Assembly: GCA_005883865.1 (NCBI GenBank)
Contig: VBAO01000071.1
Span: 1 to 5,486 of the forward strand
DNA: 5,486 nt
Reading direction: 5' to 3'
Origin: Candidatus Segetimicrobium genomatis
GTDB taxonomy: Bacteria; Sysuimicrobiota; Sysuimicrobiia; Sysuimicrobiales; Segetimicrobiaceae
Under the pieces are notes generated by a model. The model did not search any database, was not told the DNA's origin, and saw only the letters and a list, made by a program, of their open reading frames with translations. Made by a program: the position numbers and the translations under genes. This document shows positions 1 through 5,486 of this stretch, in pieces; position 1 is the first letter of the stretch, and each line of letters begins with the position of its first letter.

Positions 1-2
1 TG

Positions 3-275
3 GCCGCCTACTTCACCGGCGGATCGCCCCCAACGTTGATGACCCACGGCCCCTTCCGGTACGTCCGGCATCCACGCTACGCGGGGGTCCTCGCCGTTCG
101 CGCCGCCCTCGCCCTGAGCCTGGCCAGCCTGGTGGCGTGGGGGCTGGCGGGCGCCTGGCTGATCATGCTCCTGCGCCGGATCCGCCTGGAGGAGGCCCAC
201 CTCCGCGCCCTGTTTGGCGTCGACTACGATCGGTACGCCGAGCATACGCCTCGGCTTGTTCCGGGAATTTACTAG
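3..275 (+). CDS. Isoprenylcysteine carboxyl methyltransferase (ICMT)-like membrane protein, C-terminal fragment
   Basis: The reading frame is open to the left edge of the window, so only the last 90 residues are present and the start lies outside. The fragment has the C-terminal signature of the ICMT / phospholipid methyltransferase superfamily. It shows a GPFRYVRHPRYAG segment (fragment residues 16-28, with the RHP core at 22-24), then a hydrophobic stretch at about 29-57 fitting one long or two short membrane helices. Next come the paired glutamates E63-E64 and a closing FGVDYDRYAEHTPRLVPGIY. In this family the RHP and EE motifs help bind S-adenosylmethionine at the membrane surface. Bacterial members methylate varied, mostly unknown substrates, so none is assigned. 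The C-terminus looks complete and ends in TAG. An internal ATG at 39 lies too late to be the true start, because family-like sequence continues upstream of it. The last ten or so codons are richer in A/T than the rest. Confidence 0.85.
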   Translation, partial: AAYFTGGSPPTLMTHGPFRYVRHPRYAGVLAVRAALALSLASLVAWGLAGAWLIMLLRRIRLEEAHLRALFGVDYDRYAEHTPRLVPGIY

Positions 276-388
276 TGTAGTGCAGTGAAGAGTATCTGAT
301 TGCAAGAATGCTTACATACGACACGGATCTCGCACAAGACCCAGTGCTGCAGCAGATTAGACGTTGCCTCGGTATGACGGCATCTCAT
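276..388. other. Spacer between convergent genes, no terminator recognised
   Basis: This spacer separates the end of the methyltransferase-like gene (+) from the end of the split-barrel gene (-). A transcription terminator would be expected for one or both. The best candidates are a 4-bp TGCC/GGCA pairing with a 10-base loop near 365-382 and the 10-bp palindrome TGCTGCAGCA at 345-354. Neither has an adjacent T-run nor enough stem to count as an intrinsic terminator. No open reading frame, promoter pair or RNA gene was seen. The spacer is visibly poorer in G+C than the genes on the right side of the window. Confidence 0.6.
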
Positions 389-892
389 TCAAGCGAAGTT
401 CCAACGGGTCACGCCCTTGGGAAATTCCTCCTCGGGCATGGCGAAGACCAGCCGCGGGCGCACCTCGAACAATACTGACCCTTCCGTCGAACCAAGTTCC
501 CAACCGTACTTCGTCTGGTAATCAGCGTACGCCTGGCGCGGAATCTCCGACGCGGCCAACAAGCGCGCAACGCCTTCCAAAATTACTGCCTCGTCTGCGT
601 TTTCAGTGCACACCACGCAGGTTGGGTTTTTCGCGAGATTCCGGGCCTTGCGGCTCCTGGCCTCCGTGGCGCAGTACCAAGCCTCGTCCAGCCAGATGCC
701 CCAAACCGGCATTGCGTGCGGCGCACAATCGGGCCGCACGGTCATGAGCCAGTAATTATGGGATTTGCTGAGGCGCTCGCGCGCCCACTCCCAAGGTAAT
801 ATGCCTTCCAGCACTTGCGGAACGCCGTAGCCCTTCATGTGCGGCCGGGAAGCCCTCGTTTCGGGATCCCTGGCTTTGCCGGCATCTGCCAT
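389..892 (-). CDS. Pyridoxamine 5'-phosphate oxidase-like (split beta-barrel flavin/F420-binding) family protein
   Basis: This gene encodes a 167-residue protein of the PPOX / FMN-binding split-barrel superfamily, whose members bind FMN, coenzyme F420 or heme. Visible family features are YWLMTVRPDCAPHAMPVWG (48-65; a first barrel strand with the typical TVRPDG-PH-PVW pattern), SRKARNLAKNP (80-90), which usually contacts cofactor phosphate, and CVVCTENADEAVILEG (92-107). The C-terminal RPRLVFAMPEEEFPKGVTRW resembles the end of the small 'TIGR03618-like' members. True PdxH is longer and differs, so pyridoxine biosynthesis is not implied. The substrate is unknown. ATG at 892 is chosen because GGAGGT lies 5 bases upstream. 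The GTG at 895 would sit too close to it, and starting at the internal ATG at 838 would discard the common ASRPHM-GYG lead. A/T-ending codons are about a quarter of the total by hand count, including TTA, ATA, GTA and several TTG. That is well above the neighbouring genes. Confidence 0.85.
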   Translation of the reverse strand: MADAGKARDPETRASRPHMKGYGVPQVLEGILPWEWARERLSKSHNYWLMTVRPDCAPHAMPVWGIWLDEAWYCATEARSRKARNLAKNPTCVVCTENADEAVILEGVARLLAASEIPRQAYADYQTKYGWELGSTEGSVLFEVRPRLVFAMPEEEFPKGVTRWNFA

Positions 893-952
893 CACTCACC
901 TCCGCACTCTGCCGTTTGTTACCCGCGCCCAAGGAGCAGCCCGGCTCTGGAA
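893..952 (-). other. 60-bp gap between smpB and the split-barrel gene
   Basis: This is the only sizeable gap among the minus-strand genes. Apart from the ribosome binding site at its downstream end it holds only a weak GAGC/GCTC pairing (4 bp, six-base loop) just after the smpB stop. There is no T-run, so it is not a convincing terminator. I see no clear -35/-10 pair. Whether the split-barrel gene belongs to the upstream operon cannot be decided from this spacer. Confidence 0.5.
898..903 (-). promoter_or_regulatory. Ribosome binding site of the split-barrel gene
   Basis: On the minus strand this reads GGAGGT (GGAGGTGA when extended to 896), five bases before the ATG at 892. It is a near-perfect Shine-Dalgarno sequence. 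It decides between the adjacent GTG (895) and ATG (892) in favour of the ATG. Its strength suggests independent translation initiation after the 60-base gap behind smpB. Confidence 0.75.
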
Positions 953-1444
953 TCAGGGCTGGCGCCGCGGCGTGCGCGCGCCGATGTTTCGGGCGATGCG
1001 CCGCTCGGCGTCCCGCTCGGCAATCCGCTCGCGCTTGTCGTAGAGATGCCGGCCCTTTGCCACGGCCAGCTCGACCTTGGCCACGCCCCGGCGGAAGTAC
1101 AACCGAAGGGGAACGAGCGTGTAGCCCTTCTGGTCCGTCTTGGCCCGGAGGCGCATGACCTCCCGCCGGTGCAGCAGCAGTTTACGGGTCCGCAGCGGAT
1201 CGTGATTGTGGATGTTCCCCTGCGCATACGGGTTGATATGCAGGTGGTGGAGCCACACCTCCCCACCGTCGACCCGAGCAAAAGCGTCCACGAGGCTGAC
1301 GCGCCCCTCGCGAAGGGATTTGACCTCGGTCCCGGTGAGGACGAGCCCGGCTTCGTAGGTCTCCTCGATCCAGAACTCGTGCCTGGCGCGGCGGTTGACC
1401 GCCACCGGCTTGACCTCCTGCTCCTCGGTCGTCCCGCGCGCCAC
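953..1444 (-). CDS. smpB: SsrA-binding protein SmpB (tmRNA partner in ribosome rescue)
   Basis: SmpB binds the tRNA-like domain of tmRNA and delivers it to ribosomes stalled on broken messages. The stalled peptide is then tagged for proteolysis and the ribosome is freed. The 163-residue product has the usual length and all family blocks. These are NRRARHEFWIEETYEAG (17-33), LTGTEVKSLREGRVSL (36-51), HINPYAQGNIHNHDPLRTRK (69-88), GYTLVPLRLYF (107-117) and VELAVAKGRHLYDKR (124-138). A basic C-terminal tail (about 139-163) follows, of the type that occupies the empty mRNA channel. The start is GTG at 1444, with GAGGGG seven bases upstream. The thioesterase stop codon lies only two bases before it, so translation is probably coupled. 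The tmRNA gene (ssrA), often close to smpB, is not in this window. Confidence 0.97.
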   Translation of the reverse strand: MARGTTEEQEVKPVAVNRRARHEFWIEETYEAGLVLTGTEVKSLREGRVSLVDAFARVDGGEVWLHHLHINPYAQGNIHNHDPLRTRKLLLHRREVMRLRAKTDQKGYTLVPLRLYFRRGVAKVELAVAKGRHLYDKRERIAERDAERRIARNIGARTPRRQP

Positions 1445-1446
1445 GT

Positions 1447-1825
1447 CTACACCCCTCGGATGAACGTCCCCTTGGCCTCGGCGAGCGGGGTGCCGTCGGG
1501 CAGGGTGAGCGCCGCCTCCGCGGTGAAGAGCTTCCTCCGCTCGCCGGTGAGCCGCGCCGTCACGACGAGCCGCTGGCCGACCGGCGCCTCCCGGCGGAAG
1601 CGGATCTCCAACCGCGCCGTCAGGGTCTCGCGCCCGCGCAGATGAAACAGGTTGGCCATGGCGTCATCCAGCGCCGCGGCCACGATCCCGCCGTGGAGAA
1701 CGCCGTCGTACCCCTGGTACTGCGGCCCAGGAGTAAATTCGGCGCGGACGGCATCCCCTTCCGTGGTGAACCGAAGCCGGAGCCCGATGGGATTGTCCTG
1801 CCCGCAGGCGAAGCAGCCGCTGCCC

Positions 1826-1833
<8 letters not shown>
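1447..1833 (-). CDS. PaaI-family hot-dog-fold thioesterase
   Basis: This is a 128-residue single-domain hot-dog protein of the PaaI/YbgC-like acyl-CoA thioesterase group, whose members hydrolyse acyl-CoA (often aryl- or medium-chain) thioesters. The N-terminus carries CFACGQDNPIGLRLRF (7-22), typical of a PaaI subgroup starting with a Cys-x-x-Cys-Gly lead and an N-P-x-G-L turn. The central helix motif VLHGGIVAAALDDAM (45-59) supplies the HGG loop (47-49) and the acidic pair D56-D57 expected at the active site. Closing strands are LEIRFRREAPVGQRLVV (75-91) and LPDGTPLAEAKGTFI (111-125). The frame is open further upstream to 1932, but ATG at 1833 is chosen. AGGAGGGG precedes it, the family lead begins there, and the extra residues would lie inside the ABC-F gene. 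The start overlaps the ABC-F end by 8 bp. The substrate is unknown. Confidence 0.9.
1452..1457 (-). promoter_or_regulatory. Ribosome binding site of smpB
   Basis: The minus strand reads GAGGGG, followed after seven bases by the GTG start at 1444. It lies inside the last codons of the upstream thioesterase gene, whose TAG stop (1447-1449) falls between this site and the smpB start. This supports the GTG as the true start and reinitiation by ribosomes finishing the thioesterase. Confidence 0.6.
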
Positions 1834-3823
<1,990 letters not shown>

Positions 3824-3827
3824 CGGC

Positions 3828-4352
3828 TTATGGCTTGTGTTCTCGGCCCCACTCCAGCGGCGTCTCGCGAAGCAGCTCTACCGTGTGCCGGAGCACCGGA
3901 AGGATGACCGCCATCCATTCGCGGACCCCGCGGGGGCTGCCGGGGAGATTGACGATGAGCGTGCGGCCGCGAATCCCGGCGATCGCGCGCGAGACCATCG
4001 CCAGCGGCGCCGACGCGGCGGTCGCCACCCGGGCCGCTTCGGGGATGCCGGGGACCTGCCGCTCGATCACCCGCAGGGTGGCCTCGGGGGTCACGTCCCG
4101 GGGCGCCACCCCGCTGCCGCCGGTGGTCAGCACCAGATCCACCTTCAGCGTGTCGGCCATATCCGCGAGCGTCTTGGCGATCATCTCCACGTCGTCGGGG
4201 ACCACGACGTGGGCGATGACCTCGCCTCCTTCCGCGCCGACCGTCTGGGCGAGGTACTGTCCGCTCTCGTTCTTCCCCTGGCCGCGGCTCACGCGCTCGC
4301 TCGCCGTCAGGATGCCGCAGCGAACGCCCCTCAGCCGCTGCTCTGCGCTCAT
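3828..4352 (-). CDS. mogA: MogA/MoaB-family molybdenum cofactor biosynthesis protein (molybdopterin adenylyltransferase)
   Basis: MogA adenylylates molybdopterin, preparing it for molybdate insertion. The family is mixed: MoaB-type members have the same fold and, in some organisms, the same activity, so the mogA symbol is provisional. The 174-residue product shows the MoCF-binding fold. N-terminal strand GILTASERVSRG is at 13-24, then NESG (28-31), VVVPDDVEMI (49-58, with an Asp equivalent to E. coli D49) and VDLVLTTGGSGVAPRDVTPEAT (71-92, with D86 matching the catalytic Asp of the family). The C-terminal block GRTLIVNLPGSPRGVREWM is at 129-147. ATG at 4352 overlaps the moaC stop as ATGA. No Shine-Dalgarno precedes it (GC-rich run only), so translation probably depends on moaC. 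Pairing with moaC supports the cofactor role. Small departures are N28, where Asp is usual, and GGSG instead of GGTG. Confidence 0.93.
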   Translation of the reverse strand: MSAEQRLRGVRCGILTASERVSRGQGKNESGQYLAQTVGAEGGEVIAHVVVPDDVEMIAKTLADMADTLKVDLVLTTGGSGVAPRDVTPEATLRVIERQVPGIPEAARVATAASAPLAMVSRAIAGIRGRTLIVNLPGSPRGVREWMAVILPVLRHTVELLRETPLEWGREHKP

Positions 4353-4885
4353 CGGCGGCGGCCCGCCGCGGGGCGGCGCCGCGGGGAAGCTTCGCGGCGG
4401 ACGTACACGCCGGTTTTCCCGCCGGACTTACGCACGAGCCGGATGTTCTCGATCCGGATGCCGCGTTCCGCCGCCTTCAGCATGTCGTAGACCGTGAGGC
4501 CCGCCGCGGCGACGGCGACGAGGGCCTCCATTTCCGCCCCGGTCCGGCCCACCGTGCGCACGCGCGCCTCGATTCGCACCCGGGAGGTCCGGGAGTCGAG
4601 AGTGAGCTGCACCGAGATCCCGGTCAGGGGAATCGGATGGCAGAGCGGGATCAGCTCCCACGTCCGCTTGGCGGCGGCGATCCCCGCGACCTGGGCCACA
4701 CCCAGCACATCGCCCTTGCGCGCCGATCTCGTGGTGATCAGCCGGAGCGTCCCGGGCGCCATCGCCACCTCGCCCCGGGCCACGGCCTCGCGGCGCGTCT
4801 CGCGTTTTCCGCCCACGTCCACCATGCGGGCGCGCCCGTGGCGGTCGAGGTGGGTGAGCCGGGACGCGGCGCGCTCAGTGGACAC
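4349..4885 (-). CDS. moaC: Cyclic pyranopterin monophosphate synthase MoaC
   Basis: MoaC converts the 3',8-cyclo-GTP product of MoaA into cyclic pyranopterin monophosphate, the first stable intermediate of molybdenum cofactor synthesis. The 178-residue sequence aligns by eye with E. coli MoaC along its length: LTHLDRHGRARMVDV (10-24), RKGDVLGVAQVAGIAAAKRT (56-75), LIPLCHPIPLTG (78-89), EMEALVAVAAAGLTVYDM (118-135) and KSGGKTGVY (153-161). The residues matching E. coli catalytic K51, H77, D128 and K131 are K57, H83, D134 and K137, so the enzyme should be active. The start is GTG at 4885. The next Met (residue 21) would remove the conserved LTH lead. The start overlaps the acyl-CoA synthetase stop by 11 bp, and only a weak AAGGG lies about 10 bases upstream. 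The tail after 162 is Arg/Pro/Ala-rich (SPRRRPAAGRRR) and longer than in E. coli. The gene is followed directly by mogA, while moaA and other cofactor genes are absent from the window. Confidence 0.97.
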   Translation of the reverse strand: MSTERAASRLTHLDRHGRARMVDVGGKRETRREAVARGEVAMAPGTLRLITTRSARKGDVLGVAQVAGIAAAKRTWELIPLCHPIPLTGISVQLTLDSRTSRVRIEARVRTVGRTGAEMEALVAVAAAGLTVYDMLKAAERGIRIENIRLVRKSGGKTGVYVRREASPRRRPAAGRRR

Positions 4886-5486
4886 GCTTCTCGTACCCTT
4901 GCCAGTAGGACTCGCGCAGGACGTGCTTCATGATCTTGCCGGAGCCCGTCTTGGGGAGGCTCTCCCGGAATTCTACCGAACTCGGCACCTTGAAGCCCGC
5001 CAGATGACGCCGGCAGTAGGCGAGGATCTCCTCGGCGGTCCCCGACTGCCCCGGCTTGAGGACGACGAGCGCCTTCGGGGTCTCCCCCCACCGCTCGTCC
5101 GGGACCGCGAGCACCGTGCACTCGTACACGGCGGGGTGGGCGGCGAGGACCTTCTCGATTTCCACCGAGGAGATGTTCTCGCCGCCGCTGATGATGATGT
5201 CCTTCTTGCGATCCACGATCGTGACGTAGCCCTCCGCGTCGACGACGGCCATGTCCCCGGTGTGGAACCAGCCGTCGCGGATGACCGCGGCCGTGGCCTC
5301 CGGATCCCGGTAGTAGCCATCCATCACGACGTTGCTCCTCGCAATGACCTCACCCACGGTGGCCTCGTCCGCCGGCACCTCCCGGCCCTCGGCGTCGACG
5401 ACCCGCAGATCCACCCCAACGATCTCGAAGCCGGTGGTCGACCGCCGGCGCAGGTCGTCGTCGGGCGCGCCGCCGAGGTGCGCCTT
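4875..5486 (-). CDS. Acyl-CoA synthetase (AMP-dependent ligase), C-terminal fragment
   Basis: The frame is open to the right edge, so the N-terminal part and start are outside; 203 residues remain. It belongs to the ANL superfamily of adenylate-forming enzymes, which activate a carboxylic acid with ATP and load it onto CoA. Visible motifs, numbered in the fragment, are GEVIARSNVVMDGYYRDPEA (45-64) and GWFHTGDMAVVDAEGYV (72-88; the D of TGD binds ribose). The hinge IVDRKKDIIISGGENISSVE (90-109) leads into the mobile C-terminal domain. PKTGSGKI (178-185) carries the catalytic lysine K184. The pattern resembles the bacterial long/medium-chain fatty-acid:CoA ligase group ('acyl-CoA synthetase similar to LC-FACS'), but acyl specificity cannot be read without the N-terminal domain. 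The C-terminus is complete, and its stop overlaps the moaC start by 11 bp. It is the most upstream visible member of the minus-strand gene run, whose promoter must lie beyond the window. Confidence 0.93.
   Translation of the reverse strand, partial: KAHLGGAPDDDLRRRSTTGFEIVGVDLRVVDAEGREVPADEATVGEVIARSNVVMDGYYRDPEATAAVIRDGWFHTGDMAVVDAEGYVTIVDRKKDIIISGGENISSVEIEKVLAAHPAVYECTVLAVPDERWGETPKALVVLKPGQSGTAEEILAYCRRHLAGFKVPSSVEFRESLPKTGSGKIMKHVLRESYWQGYEKRVH

Noticed and set aside
273..287. Short tandem TAGTG, TAGTG, CAGTG repeat just after the left-hand gene's end
   Set aside because: Three imperfect 5-mers are within chance expectation, and no further copies were seen in the spacer.
345..354. Palindrome TGCTGCAGCA as an operator or terminator
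   Set aside because: It is a single 10-bp palindrome with no loop, T-run or associated promoter. It is not enough to claim a regulatory site.
364..747. A 127-codon + strand frame opposite the split-barrel gene
   Set aside because: The translation is low-complexity Pro/Arg/Ser-rich, while the minus frame matches a known family through its full length.
893..952. tmRNA or tRNA gene next to smpB
   Set aside because: The 60-bp gap is too short, lacks tRNA-like arms and a TTCRA-type T-loop, and does not encode a degradation-tag reading frame.
815..1645. A 276-codon open frame on the + strand across smpB and part of the thioesterase
   Set aside because: It is antisense to two genes with clear families and has no domain-like sequence or ribosome binding site. 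It is a GC-driven shadow.

Overview
The window is a high-GC bacterial chromosome segment. Most genes have G or C at nearly every third codon position, and at least two start with GTG. The taxon cannot be fixed from the sequence. The gene content and style would fit an uncultured high-GC soil or subsurface lineage such as Rokubacteria/Methylomirabilota or a deltaproteobacterial relative, but that is a low-confidence impression. There are no RNA genes, insertion sequences, CRISPR repeats or phage genes.

Layout. The left edge (3-275, + strand) holds the C-terminal end of an isoprenylcysteine carboxyl methyltransferase-like membrane protein. A 113-bp spacer between convergent genes follows, with no recognisable terminator. 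Everything else is on the minus strand. In transcription order (right to left) it reads: the C-terminal part of an acyl-CoA synthetase cut by the right edge (4875-5486), moaC (4349-4885), a mogA/moaB-type gene (3828-4352), a two-domain ABC-F ATPase (1826-3823), a small PaaI-type hot-dog thioesterase (1447-1833), smpB (953-1444), and, after a 60-bp gap, a pyridoxamine-phosphate-oxidase-like split-barrel protein (389-892).

From the acyl-CoA synthetase to smpB the genes are packed with overlaps of 11, 4 and 8 bp and gaps of 4 and 2 bp, so they very probably form one translationally coupled operon. Its members fall into three functional groups: molybdenum cofactor synthesis (MoaC makes cyclic pyranopterin monophosphate; MogA adenylylates molybdopterin), ribosome-associated functions (an ABC-F translation factor and the tmRNA partner SmpB), and acyl-CoA metabolism (a ligase and a thioesterase). 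The groups share no obvious pathway, so this looks like a housekeeping operon rather than a dedicated system.

The clearest anomaly is compositional. From about position 241 through the split-barrel gene, AT-ending codons become much more common than in the neighbouring genes, which suggests a different origin for that gene. No new defence, mobile or biosynthetic system is evident.
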